From Coniella vitis (lineage: Eukaryota > Ascomycota > Sordariomycetes > Diaporthales > Schizoparmaceae), in contig WUJK01000008.1 in assembly GCA_011317545.1 (NCBI GenBank), positions 1,364,001 to 1,428,000 of the forward strand: a DNA stretch of 64,000 nt. Reading direction: 5' to 3'. The translations under genes and the position numbers were made by a program. Positions 36,244 through 46,414 of this stretch are shown here, in pieces (the first letter of the stretch is position 1; each line of letters begins with the position of its first letter). Under the pieces are notes generated by a model that was given only the letters and a program-made list of their open reading frames with translations, was not told the origin of the DNA and ran no database searches.

Positions 36244-37476
36244 CGACAATTAATTGTGCATGGGAGCATTGACCATCACGGGTCTCCCAGAGAGACTAGT
36301 TGAGCATGTTAAATACTGTACTAAATAATGCAAGTAATTTATATGTACGCGGTGTGCTATGCAACTGCAAGTCAGTCAGTTCTCTCCCCCCCCCCCTTCT
36401 CCTCTTCCCCATTTCTGCATCGGAATGCACCAGCCAGCCACCTTTGTTTAATCTGCACGGCGTGTCAAACTTTTTTTCCCCCTTCTTTCCTTGGCCAGGG
36501 ACATCTACACAGTACAGTGCGATGACTGCGTCACTTGGGGCTGCTGTTTTGAAACGAAAAAGCAGGGTAAAGAACACCTCTGTCTTCGCTTCATAGAGCA
36601 CATACTACGGTAGTAACGCACACAAAGTACAGTACCTGGATACTATAGTACTGTACAGCGCATCCGCAGGTGTGGGGGGGGAGGCATTGGTTGGCGAAGG
36701 CTATATCGCAGATGCGACGGAATGTGAGCCCAGCCAGCCCCCTGTTTGACTTTGGGGGGGGCTCCCAGAAACGAAAAGATCTGCAGAGACTCTCCTCTAC
36801 TAACATAGTATTATCCGGCTGCGCTCTCTCTCTCTGTGTGTGTGGTTACATTGTAGGCGCATATCCCAGGCTCAATGCAGCGAGATTGGGTTGGAAATGT
36901 TTCACCTCAATCTGCGAAGCTTTTCTGGTCCTGCTGGTCAAATCAATGGTGCCATTTCCATTGGGGCTAAGTCATGGCAGCTGCCAGGTCACCTGTTATT
37001 GTCCTCAGATGGCTTAGTACATAGTAGCGCCCTTTCAGGTCCGACACCGTCCAAAATGCCCTTCTGACCGCTCCAGCCGGGCTGTGGCAGAGGACCAGAT
37101 GCCATAGCACACACACTGTTTGTACTACGGACCAGGCGTTTGTACAACACACATATGTGCAATACTGTGTGTGTGTGTGTGTGAAGGCCCCATGCCACCA
37201 TATAGCTAGCAGCATACTATGTAGTGGTGCTGCAATGGAAAATGAAGTGACCTGCTGAGTCAGGTAGCGTCCTCATTTGCAGAAAGGCGGTAGACAAATC
37301 TTCAACTGTCCGAAAAGTCCACCGCCGGTCCTGCAACGCCGGCAGTTTGCCTGCACGGAGCATCGTCCGATACAAGATCCATTTTCGGTCCAGAGGGGTC
37401 GATCATGAAGGAGTCGGAGTTGGAGTCGATGCGTACAGGAGGCTGGTGCGGTGTGTATCAAACCTCTGCCTGGCAA

Positions 37477-37505
37477 TGTACATAGTATCTCCACTACTAT
37501 GTACA
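37477..37505. repeat. perfect hairpin made of two TACTATGTA motifs
   Basis: TGTACATAGTA at 37477-37487 and its exact reverse complement TACTATGTACA at 37495-37505 flank a 7-nt loop (37488-37494). The 11-bp stem is perfect. Both arms are copies of the 9-mer dispersed through the intergenic DNA of this window. Confidence 0.9.
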
Positions 37506-39033
37506 CTGGTGCGATTAGACCATGCGGTGAGCAGAGCAAAAAGTGGGAGCCTCCATGCACGCAACATGGCGGTCGGCTCCTGGCCCGCCACCGCTTCCCA
37601 GATCTGCCCCACTTCACGATGGCGTCTCTCTTCACACCGTTGGAAAAAAGACCCAGTCTGGTGTGGGAGCAGGCAAGGACCCATACTGTGCCAAAATGCA
37701 GGCAGCGCAAACAGTCCTGCTTGAAGGTCTCATTGTATACATCTCGGAGAACAGCGATACTACTGTGTATGTAGCGTCAAGCGAAGCTTTGTTTGTTGTG
37801 TCTGATGTTGAGGGGGGCCCAGGCCTGATGATGAAGCAGACAATCGTAAAGCCAAACAAGTGGGGTGCGCAGCAAGAAAAACGCATCTCATCTGGCATCT
37901 GGTTCACGATGGCGATTTGCGCAGACTCGGGCGCGCGGTGTGGCCTGTTCGCTGGCACTCTTGGCGTCTGGACGGGGCTCACTGTGGCCTCCGCTCTCGC
38001 GTATGGGGACAACGCATTCATGTCGAGGTGATGCGGCGATGCGGCGACATGGTCCTCGGTCAAGACCGAGTCCTGTCCTCTCCTGGCCTGGCCACTTCTG
38101 CCCCCCCTCTTTCCTGCTTTCCTGCCCAGGCGACGGAGTATTTGGATCTGGATGCGTGCGAGCTCGGGCCCTACCTTGTTGCTGCGTGCAGATGGCACTG
38201 TGTAGGGAGTACTGCATGTCTGTGGAGCTGAGGATCAAGTCGGAGCAGAGTGAATGCATGAGAGTTGTCGAGGCGGTCGGTCTTCAGGTACGGGATACGT
38301 CGGCAGCCGAAACTCCGTGCCGGGGATGGGTGTCTCGGTAGATGATCCACTTTGGCCCGAGCCTTTGCCCGGCGTGCTTTTTGATTAGATACTCAAGTCA
38401 TATACCTGGATGCGCGTTAGCTTTCTACTGTTTCTCTCTCTCTTTCGCGCTCTCTCTTGACTTGCTTCACACACTAGTCGTCTCCAAGACTTGCCCATAT
38501 TCAGGTGCAGTCAACGCTGAGGTACAGATACTGGACTCTGCTAACCGAGAAGAAATGGGCACCTGCGTCGCAATGCTAAGATGTTGATGTCACGGGTTTC
38601 GAGGATATGCTTTCGCACCAAACCAAAGTTCAGTTTGGAGCATGGATGACCCAAATCGTTGCTACCTCTCGACTTGAGACGGGCAGAGCTTTCCCGCGTT
38701 CGAGCTCCCTGCTGTCGATAGCTCTTTCCTCCCCAGCTGCTCCCCTCCCCAGTCCTCGAGGAAACTGCATGCCTCGAACAACGGCGCTGGAGGCAACTAC
38801 AACCCAATGGCTCATTCCCTAGGTATAGGTACCCTATGCCTCAGCAGCACGTGCACGACAGTAAAGTGGGCTCCGACGAGGTCGAACCCTGCATTGACAG
38901 CAAACGAGCGCTGTGTCTGCGCCTGCAGGCCACCTTTGCCCGGACGTTCTACCTCTTTGGCGCCTTTACGTCGCACCAGTCCGCTACGACTACACAAGCC
39001 ACGCCCCTCCAGACTCGGCTCCAGACATTAACC

Positions 39034-40047
39034 ATGCCACCCGAATTCTACATTGACGACCCAATTGAGTTGGATGATGGACGAACGCTCGTTTGCCGCC
39101 GCCATAGATGGGTAGTCTGCGGCAAGTGCTGTGTCGATTACAGCTTCATGCAAGATATTGACCGCTCGAGTGGCATTGAGTTGGATGATGAACCCCCGCA
39201 CTGGCTGCGTTTGAATCAGCAGTTGGAGGACGATGGCGGCGAGAGCAAGGACGACAACGATGTTGACGGCAACGACGATGACGATGAGCAACTCCCTAGT
39301 CTGATTCCTTCACAGGGCGAAGGGCAAACCTCCGCATCCAATGTTGCCATCTCAATATTGCCCAGCCCTCGACGCGGCGTTGGACGTGTGCAGGCTACCG
39401 AGTTCGTCTCGGCCTCCACGCCCGAGACTCTGTTTGTCGGTCGCAGGACGTACGCGCACTTTACGCGCTATGTCGACCGCCAAGACGCGGGCAGAGTCCT
39501 CATCTTCACGGACGGCGCATGCCTCAACAACGGCCAACAGAATCCCCGCGCCGGTTGGGCTTTTGTCCACGGCCCGCGTGCTGCCAATGATGCTCCATCA
39601 GTCGGCGATGCGCGTACCGTGTATGGTCGCCTCGAAAACACGGGTCCATTCGGTAACCCGGGCAAGCAAACCAGTAACCGGGCAGAATTGCGTGCAGTGA
39701 TTGCCGCCCTGAAGTTCCGATCCTGGCCTGGCGAGGGCTTTCATACCATGGTCATTGCCACTGATAGTACATACATTGTTGACGGCGCCACCGGATGGGT
39801 CAGAGGCTGGGTCCTCAATGGATGGAAGACGCGAACCGGCGAAGAAGTCAAAAACAGGGATCTGTGGGAGTGTCTGCTCGGTCGGCTGGAAGACTTGGCA
39901 AGCAGAAACCTCGATCACCCAGACAAGCCGTTCAAGGTCCAATTTTGGAAAATTCCCAGGGCATGGAACACGATTGCGGATACAGCAGCCAAGCAAGGGG
40001 CACAACAGCCCGAAGTAGATTGTCAAGTTGAGTTTCTTGGGATATGA
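39034..40047 (+). CDS. RNase H domain protein with fungal N-terminal CCVDYSF motif
   Basis: This single-exon gene encodes 337 residues from the ATG at 39034 (ACCATGCC context). The frame is open further upstream to an ATG at 38836, which would add 66 residues of weak character. The N-terminus MPPEFYIDDPIELDDGR is followed by a Cys/His cluster, C21, H24, C29, C32 and C33 in CRRHRWVVCGKCCVDYSF, which may bind zinc. An acidic linker (about 65-85) leads to a type 1 RNase H fold. The DEDD residues are D160 (FTDGACLNN), E218 (SNRAELRAV), D244 (ATDSTY) and D316 (NTIADTAAK), so it should cleave the RNA strand of RNA-DNA hybrids. The CCVDYSF-plus-RNase H arrangement is, to my knowledge, a fungal one. 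It is not a transposon fragment: there is no reverse transcriptase nearby. Confidence 0.88.
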   Translation: MPPEFYIDDPIELDDGRTLVCRRHRWVVCGKCCVDYSFMQDIDRSSGIELDDEPPHWLRLNQQLEDDGGESKDDNDVDGNDDDDEQLPSLIPSQGEGQTSASNVAISILPSPRRGVGRVQATEFVSASTPETLFVGRRTYAHFTRYVDRQDAGRVLIFTDGACLNNGQQNPRAGWAFVHGPRAANDAPSVGDARTVYGRLENTGPFGNPGKQTSNRAELRAVIAALKFRSWPGEGFHTMVIATDSTYIVDGATGWVRGWVLNGWKTRTGEEVKNRDLWECLLGRLEDLASRNLDHPDKPFKVQFWKIPRAWNTIADTAAKQGAQQPEVDCQVEFLGI

Positions 40048-40580
40048 GTTATGGCATGGACCACGTCGATACGTGCAGCTGTTTGACAAAAACGTATTGA
40101 ATTAACTGCATACGGGGAAAGGCTGTCTAGCTAGCTGTCTGGGAACTCTTCAAAAATAAATCAATAACTCGAAAAATGTTGGGCAAGGCTCGAGGGTTCT
40201 ATGTCTTCTTGCAACAGTTGTCACCAGCGGCCGAGAGGCAGATCAAGAGGAATAAAGGGACAATATCCTCCTGCTAAACCTCCGATGTTCGAGATAATCT
40301 ACTATATGTTTTTCATGGAATGTAGCAAAGTCGTTTTTAAGCACTTTGTGAGAAATTCATGCCACAATATAACTCCCTGGTTACAAACTCCAAGAGATGC
40401 TATTGCTGGCACCACTGGCCGTCGCAGTTTAAAGAATTAAACGATAGAATTTAATAAATGTTGATATTTTCCCAATTTTGGCCATCGAAATATATACCTG
40501 AGAATATTTACTCTCCATCTAGAAATTTTGTCAAGAAGTATCTAAATCCTTTCTCATGTCTCCAAAAATGCATGCGCGCC
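40048..40580. other. convergent intergenic region RNase H / MFS
   Basis: About 530 bp of AT-rich 3' flank; no gene seen. Confidence 0.5.
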
Positions 40581-41312
40581 CTAACGTCTCCCACTGTTGG
40601 CGTGTTCATGACGCGGCGATGGCGGAAACTCCTCGCCAACAGCATACTCAAAGGGATTCTCCTCCAAGCTTTCCCTATCACCACGATGTCTGGTATGCGC
40701 CGTAGCAGGAGTAGTCGTGGTGGTGGTGGTGGCAGCAGCAGCAGCAGCATGTTCCCGCTTCGCTCTTCGCTTCTCTTCCTTCAATACAGTATCACTGCCA
40801 AGACTTTCAAACTGTGTATCACTCGTTTCTCCATTGTAATCCTCCTCCTCTTCTTCTCCAGCCTCAGTGCTACTCCCATCGCTCGTCGTCGTCGAAGCGT
40901 GGCGGTCTGCACTCACAGCTCCACCCTCGGCATCACCAGCGCCGCGGCCCTTTTCCGCATCATCCTGCGCATCGGGGTCCTTCTTCACGCCTGTAGGTGC
41001 GAACTTGCTGCGGATGCGGATGCGCTCGCCGTACTTGTAGAAACAGAATGGAATGAGCGCGAGGATGGCGCCCACGCCGCCAATCAGCGAGCCGCCGGGC
41101 CCGACGCCGAGGGCGGTAAACATTTGATCGGTGAAGAGGGGCGCTGCGGCGCCGCAGGCTGAGCGGGCGACTGTGTTGGCGGCGATGGCGCTGGCGGCGA
41201 ACATGAGGTATGTGTCGACGAGGTCTGTGGGCGTGGCGAACGAGTATCAGCAAGACAGTCACTTTTCTGTAAGAAAAAGAAAAAGGCATTTTATCGCCGG
41301 ACCACAAAAAAA

Positions 41313-41346
<34 letters not shown>

Positions 41347-42734
41347 AACAAAGTATTAAATAGTACTTTACAGAGGAACAGAAAAAGCGACTCACAATTC
41401 AAAAAGGACACAAAAATGGTCAACATGGCAGCCGCCAGGAAGACACCAGCAATCGTCGGCACAATCCAATGGACATAGTTGAAGTTGGCCGACCAGGCAT
41501 ACCAGAACATGGCCAGGGCGAGCACCGGGCCGCCGAACAGCGCGGTGCGCAGTCTGTCTTCTGCGCGAATCGCTATGCCTTGCTTGATCTTTTTGGCCTG
41601 GTATTTGGTGTCCCAGAGGATGATCAGCGCGCCGAGCGCGGCGCCGACAATGAGGCCGATCAAGGGCAGCTCGCCCACGCCTGCGTTCCATCCGCGCTTT
41701 TCCTCGAATACAATGGCTGTGGAGGATATGTTAGTACTGGAACAGACGCGCTCTCGAAAGGTTCATTGTCAAGTGGGCAAAAAAGGTTACTCACGGTAAA
41801 TGGCAAAAAGCATGTACAGCAGCAAGTAGACCACCGACATGTAGATGGCACATAGCAACGAAATAGTGTCAAACAGAATAATCCAGGGTCTCGTCAATGC
41901 GACCTTGTAGATAGACACCAGAGAAGTGTTGGTGACCTCAATGGGCGCCTTGACGTCCTCGTAGCCTGGAATCTGCGCCTTTCGAATGCGCCTTGCCTTG
42001 TGGCGCAGGATAACGGGCCCATACGTCTCAGGGATTGTAAAGAGAAGGATCGCGGTAAACCCGGCAAGGAAGAGCAGCACGTAGAAGCTCCATCTCCAGC
42101 CTTCAATTCCCTTTTTGAGCTGGAGAAAGCCAGAGATGACGGGTCCCAGAGCAGGGCCCGCCCAAACCATCAGAGAGAAGCCCGCCATCGCGACACCTCG
42201 GTCGAGTGGCGACCACAGATCGGCGAGGACACCGGGAGCATTGCTGAGCGGCGCAGCGACAAAGGTACCCGCCAAGAACCGGCCAACAAGCAAACTGCCA
42301 AAATTGGGGGGAAACGCACAGAGGAAGTTGAAGGCAATGTACGCCGTGAAGGTGATGTAGAAGATGGGCCGCCGGCCGTAGTGTTCGCTGAGAGGCGCAA
42401 AGAGCAGCGGCCCGGCACAGTAGCCCAGCAGGAACAATGTGATTGTTAGGCCAGCAGCCTCGGTAGAGACGCCAAAATATTCTTCGATGCTCGGCAGACA
42501 GCCTGACGGACTGGCCGAGGCAAAGGTCGCGTTGACGACCAGAAAGACGGCACACACTGTGATGTACACTCGTCGTCTAAACGTCCAGTTGAGAGGATTC
42601 TCAATGTCATCTTCGTCAAAGGTCAGGTGGCCATCATCGTTCAGTGTAGGCGGATGCTCAGCCGAGTGTATGATATTCTTGCTTCGATATGGCTTGGCTG
42701 TCGGCCGGGACAGGATCCTCTTTATCCCGACCAT
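40581..42734 (-). CDS. MFS multidrug/polyamine-type transporter (DHA1) with long hydrophilic tail
   Basis: Exons 42734-41795, 41716-41396 and 41224-40581 join in phase to 634 residues. The junctions restore MLFAIYPIVFEEKRGWN and FVSFLNYLVDTYLMFAAS, both typical of the DHA1 drug/polyamine:proton antiporter branch. The N-terminal DIENPLNWTFRRR before TM1, APLSEHYGRRPIFYIT after TM2 and GRFLAGTFVAAPL support the family. After TM12 (about residue 488) a tail of roughly 145 residues follows, rich in D, E, S and A, with an alanine/threonine repeat encoded by GCT/ACC-type triplets (plus strand 40718-40750). Intron 2 (41225-41395) contains a 31-nt homopolymer. An ATG at 42991 lies in another frame and is not used here. 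The substrate is unknown. Confidence 0.9.
41314..41344. repeat. poly(A)31 inside an MFS intron
   Basis: 31 consecutive A on the plus strand, preceded by A7 and one C. On the coding strand this is a T tract within intron 2 of the transporter gene, upstream of the acceptor. Confidence 0.9.
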
Positions 42735-44280
42735 GGCACGTCGGGCACGCAATTTCTGCCGACAAAGTAGACGGCCCGTTCAAGAGGTCGCTCACGAGGC
42801 GGAAAGGGCGTGCAGAATGAACAACCTGGCGTATGATTTGAATATTCTAGCGAGGTAGATGTGCCTCGAAAAGAGCAAGCAAACCAGTGAGGCTGTCTTG
42901 GCGACCATCTCCATGGCAGCCTCTGGGCCATAGTTTTCTTTCTATACGAGTTTTGCACCACGGCTAGTGCTGCCGACTCGCTGGCCGACATGATGGCGAG
43001 CCCACTGGGATTAGAAATGCATCAAGGGAACGTCACGGGCGTAGACTCTGTAATTACGTCAAGCGCCGCGTTTTAGAAAGATTTCTCGGATTTAATTCTG
43101 CGGACAAGGCCCACTGTTGCATCCGGGTGGGAGAGGGGAATAACGGGCGAGATCTGATTCGCCCCAGATCATCACAGACTCTGGGGCGACTGGAGCTTTG
43201 CGCTGGACAATCTGTGCGTGGGTGGATAGCAAATGTAAGCGTCAGGACTAGAAGTAGAAGGATTCCAGCCCATCCGGAGGGAACTGACAGGCCGTAGGTA
43301 TACTAACATAGTAGAGGGCTGGCTCACTCTAGCTTCGATGTTGAGGGTCATGGACGGTCGGAGGGTCGCAGGGCTTGGGCTCTTGCTGGCGTGCCATGTC
43401 CGATCCTCACGGATGCCGGAGATGATGGCATGCGAAGGGCGTTTTTCGGACGGATACTGCCCGTGGCGGACGCGGCCCTCATTGTCACGCAGACGAGGTC
43501 CTTTTTATGGATCACAGCTAATGGAATCTCCCGAAACCAGTGTCCAGACTTTGGGGCATCGACGTCATTTCACGCGGGTGGCCCTGATGCATTCTTGGCT
43601 TCCCTCGTGGTGTGCCTGACAAGCACGGCTGAGTGTCTGTCCTGTAATCGCGCGGTGAGCCCTGGATGCGCAGCGTACGTAGTAGCCATCCATCGTTTCG
43701 CCAAGTCACGGTCTCGTGCGCAATTGACTGCGGGCGCCACGACTCGGTCCCGTCTGTTTGATTTTCGGCATATCTGGCGGCACTTTAGCGTCGACCCTCG
43801 ACTATGAATATCCAGACTTGTTATGACGCACGGCTGCATCCACCGAGGCTGCGTCCTTGTCAATTGGTTGCGCGCCGTCACTTTTCGTTGACTACGCTAG
43901 GGCTGGGTATGTTCGCCAGATGAGATCAGAAAATCTTGCAGCACTTCCTCAGTTGCATTCTTTAGTGGCGTATTGTTTCGGCTTGCAGGATTGACGGTGG
44001 TTGAGATGAACCCAAAAAAAAAGCCACCGAAGCAGCCAATCAAAAATGTTGGCTCCCATGCAAGAAACTGCCGGTTAGCGGCATCGATTACTTAAGCCAC
44101 GCTAAAGCTTGCCGTGGCTCTTCCATCTCGGCGACTTTCCCGGCTGCCGGCAAGCCACGACGTGCGCCTCTTACGACGGCACCCGCGACAACCGCAGCCC
44201 GCCGCTGTACCAAATCTTTCTACTCTCCCCACAGTAAGTGGTTCTGTCATGACTACTTGGGCGCCTCTCAGGTGCTGGTC
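42735..44280. promoter_or_regulatory. divergent intergenic region MFS / NFKBIL1-like
   Basis: 1.5 kb lies between divergent starts. A near-match to the dispersed motif (AACATAGTA) is at 43304-43312. The frames seen at 43338-43807 carry no family signature. Confidence 0.45.
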
Positions 44281-45336
44281 ATGGACGACGACTATGTCCG
44301 CGCCCGGGAGGACCTAGACAAGGCTCGCAGGCTGCGCTTCAAGCGCCGCAAAGAACGGCGTACCCAAGCAACGAGAACCACAACACAACACAATGAAGCC
44401 GAGACCGAAGGCAAAACCGAAGCAGAGAAGCTACACACTGCCAGTTCGCAGACCGAGGCGGCGGTGAATGCGCCTGCACATGCCAAAAAGCGCCATTCAG
44501 CTGAAAATGCGTCTGGCAACTCGCGACCGCGCAAGCGTCAGCGCGATGATACGCATTCTCACACAAAGGAGTCCCGGCGACATGATCAGCCTGTCCCAGA
44601 TCCCTTGGACGCTTCACCCTTTGCAAACCCCGGCGTAGCCTTCTCTGAGTCACTGTACGATGCCTTGGCCGATAGCCAAGGTGCCGCTTACTGGGAAAAG
44701 GTCTACGGCCAGCCCATTCACACATACCCGCGCGTGCGACGCAACCCTGGAACGGGAGAGTACGAGCAGATGGAGTGGGACGACTATTGTGTCTACGTGC
44801 AGCGCGAAATGTTCAAAAGAACCCACGCTGGCTTCATCGAGGAGCAGCAACGACGCGCCAATATGGCCAGAGAAGCCACAGCACAGGGAAAAGAGAAGAT
44901 GAGAAGAGACACGGAGGAAGAACAGCGCGCTGAAGAAGAGGCCCGATTGGAGCGGGAGATTGAGCGCAGCCTGCGACGCGCCCAAGAGCGCAAAAAGGCA
45001 CAAGCCCAGCTGCGCATGTTTGACAACTACAGCAAACGCTGGGAGCAGTGGGATGGTGAGCAGTCCAGCATTCCCTGGCCCACCGCGACGGGCCATCTCT
45101 CCCACATCACTGAAAGATCCATTCGATCCTTCTTTGTCCGGGGCCTGGACCTGAAGACCATCGGCGGCAGCGAGTTTGCTGCTAGACTCAAGACGCAGCG
45201 TGTACGATGGCACCCTGACAAGATGCAACAGAGATTGGGCGGCAAGGACAAGGTGGACAAGGGCGTCATGGCGAATATTACGTTGATTTTCCAAGTTATC
45301 GATACCCTCTGGGAAGATACCCGCAAGGCTAAATGA
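44281..45336 (+). CDS. NF-kappa-B inhibitor-like protein 1 (NFKBIL1) family protein
   Basis: This single-exon gene encodes 351 residues from MDDDYVRAREDLDKARRLRF. The N-terminal 110 residues are basic and low in complexity. The central part contains YWEKVYGQPIHTYPRVRR and EWDDYCVYVQREMFKR, then a long E/R-rich coiled coil (about 195-250). The C-terminal part has ITERSIRSFFVRG and RVRWHPDKMQQRLG, where HPDK resembles a degenerate J-domain HPD motif. This layout matches fungal proteins usually annotated as NFKBIL1-like. The human protein has ankyrin repeats that I do not see here, so shared function is uncertain; RNA-processing roles have been proposed for the family. An in-frame TTG at 44257 is not a credible start. 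Confidence 0.82.
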   Translation: MDDDYVRAREDLDKARRLRFKRRKERRTQATRTTTQHNEAETEGKTEAEKLHTASSQTEAAVNAPAHAKKRHSAENASGNSRPRKRQRDDTHSHTKESRRHDQPVPDPLDASPFANPGVAFSESLYDALADSQGAAYWEKVYGQPIHTYPRVRRNPGTGEYEQMEWDDYCVYVQREMFKRTHAGFIEEQQRRANMAREATAQGKEKMRRDTEEEQRAEEEARLEREIERSLRRAQERKKAQAQLRMFDNYSKRWEQWDGEQSSIPWPTATGHLSHITERSIRSFFVRGLDLKTIGGSEFAARLKTQRVRWHPDKMQQRLGGKDKVDKGVMANITLIFQVIDTLWEDTRKAK

Positions 45337-45529
45337 AGACAGCCTTGGCACTGCTAGAACATTACGTATCAATCAAAAGTAGGCAATTATCGAGTCAATT
45401 CTGTATATCCATTGATCCTCTACTCGTGTTGACTCTCATATCACCAGAAAGAAAGAGAAAGCCCAAGAATAAAGCCGAAACTCGGAGTAAGGAGCAAGAT
45501 CAGTCGCTTCGATCAACAGAGTCATAGCA

Positions 45530-46414
45530 TTACTCCTTATCCACTTCTTCCTTTCGCACGCCTTCAACTCTTGGTATTAGTTCCTCCACCAATTTGATCC
45601 AATGTGGCAAAATGGCCGTCTTGCGCAAATACTCTTTGCGTGGAACCTGACGAAGCCGTGACACTAAGAAGTCCGAAGTGGGCGCAGATGCCACGAGCCC
45701 AGGGCGCTCTTGGACTTCAGCTTCAGTAAACCCTTGCTGCTTGAGCCTTCGTAAACCCTTGCTGCTTTTTCTGTTCTATTTGATGATCTGCGAGCTGGGG
45801 TATGGCCAAGCCCAGCAGCGGCGTTCGCACGACATCTTGAGCTGTACCGGCCTGTGTTTCCGAGGCTGCTTCAGTAGCCTTCTGATGAAAGTTTCGTGAC
45901 ATGACAATCGCGTGCTTATGGAGCAGGTGGGCTCTGAGGTTATCCGTTCTTCCGCCCTTGAAGGTCATTTTGCAGAGATGACACTCCAATCTCTCATTAC
46001 CATGGGTCTTCATATGGCGCTTCATATTAGAAGCCCGACTTTTTGTACTGGACATGCTGAAGGACCTGTACGTGCATCCTGGGTGCGGACACCCATCTGG
46101 TCTGTGATATTGACAGTTCAGTAAGTGCTTGTTCTCTTTTCTTTTTGTTCTTTTTGTCTTTACCAACAGTGAATTAGGGATCACCGCGACCTACACTTCT
46201 GGTTTTGCGGCACTGTCCTTGTCCTTGCTTGATTTTGTGCTGCGCTTCGTTGACTTCTCCCCATACTCTTGACGAAGATCCTCTGCGACGATATGCATCA
46301 GAGAAGATTCCTGAAGCTCTGTAGTGTCGTCACGGAATTGAGGCTCATGCTGGCGAGAATTTTTCAAAGTTCTTAGCTCCTCAGTAGACTTTTCGCGCTC
46401 AAACATACTTGACT
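45530..46414 (-). pseudogene. broken C2H2 zinc-finger coding segment
   Basis: The sequence reads as the C-terminal part of a C2H2 protein with several breaks. One frame runs from 46406 (MFEREKSTEELRTLKNSR, coiled-coil-like) to an in-frame TAG at 46191-46193. It continues in the same frame with two C2H2 fingers (CPHPGCTYRSFS...NMKRHMKTH and CHLCKMTFKG...NLRAHLLHKH). It is then thrown out of frame by a 25-bp tandem duplication (45718-45742 / 45743-45767). Beyond the duplication another frame continues coherently (GFTEAEVQERPGLV...FLVSRLRQVPRKEYLRKTAI) to a TAA at 45530-45532. Upstream of 46406 the same frame is readable back to about 46434 (DVARRLESS), overlapping the end of the adjacent C2H2 gene in a different frame. 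It is most simply the decayed 3' end of that gene. Introns removing the TAG were tried and do not keep the zinc-finger frame. Confidence 0.65.
45718..45767. repeat. 25-bp tandem duplication causing a frameshift
   Basis: Two adjacent 25-nt copies (45718-45742 and 45743-45767) share the core TAAACCCTTGCTGCTT and differ at a few positions of their 5' thirds. As 25 is not a multiple of three, the zinc-finger reading frame changes across it. Confidence 0.88.

Larger units (their letters stand above)
33423..39033. other. 5.6-kb gene-poor region
   Basis: No supportable gene on either strand. It contains T7-G12 at 33774-33793, a 50-nt T run at 34908-34957, a compound trinucleotide array at 36181-36243, CT/TG dinucleotide tracts (36824-36845 and 37165-37183), and five TACTATGTA copies (34372, 37018, 37215, 37479, 37495), two of which form a perfect hairpin. 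The frame at 37543-38031 (plus) lacks any family feature. Confidence 0.55.

Noticed and set aside
37543..38031. 162-residue plus-strand frame
   Set aside because: No domain, overlapped by a longer minus-strand frame, and within the gene-poor block.
41306..41344. Poly(A) tract as a retroelement tail or gene end
   Set aside because: It lies wholly inside a transporter intron whose flanking exons join in frame; slippage is the simpler explanation.
46106..46195. Intron that would remove the in-frame TAG of the zinc-finger segment
   Set aside because: Available donors (GTGTAG, GTCGCG) and the ATATCACAG acceptor give the wrong phase and destroy the finger that follows.
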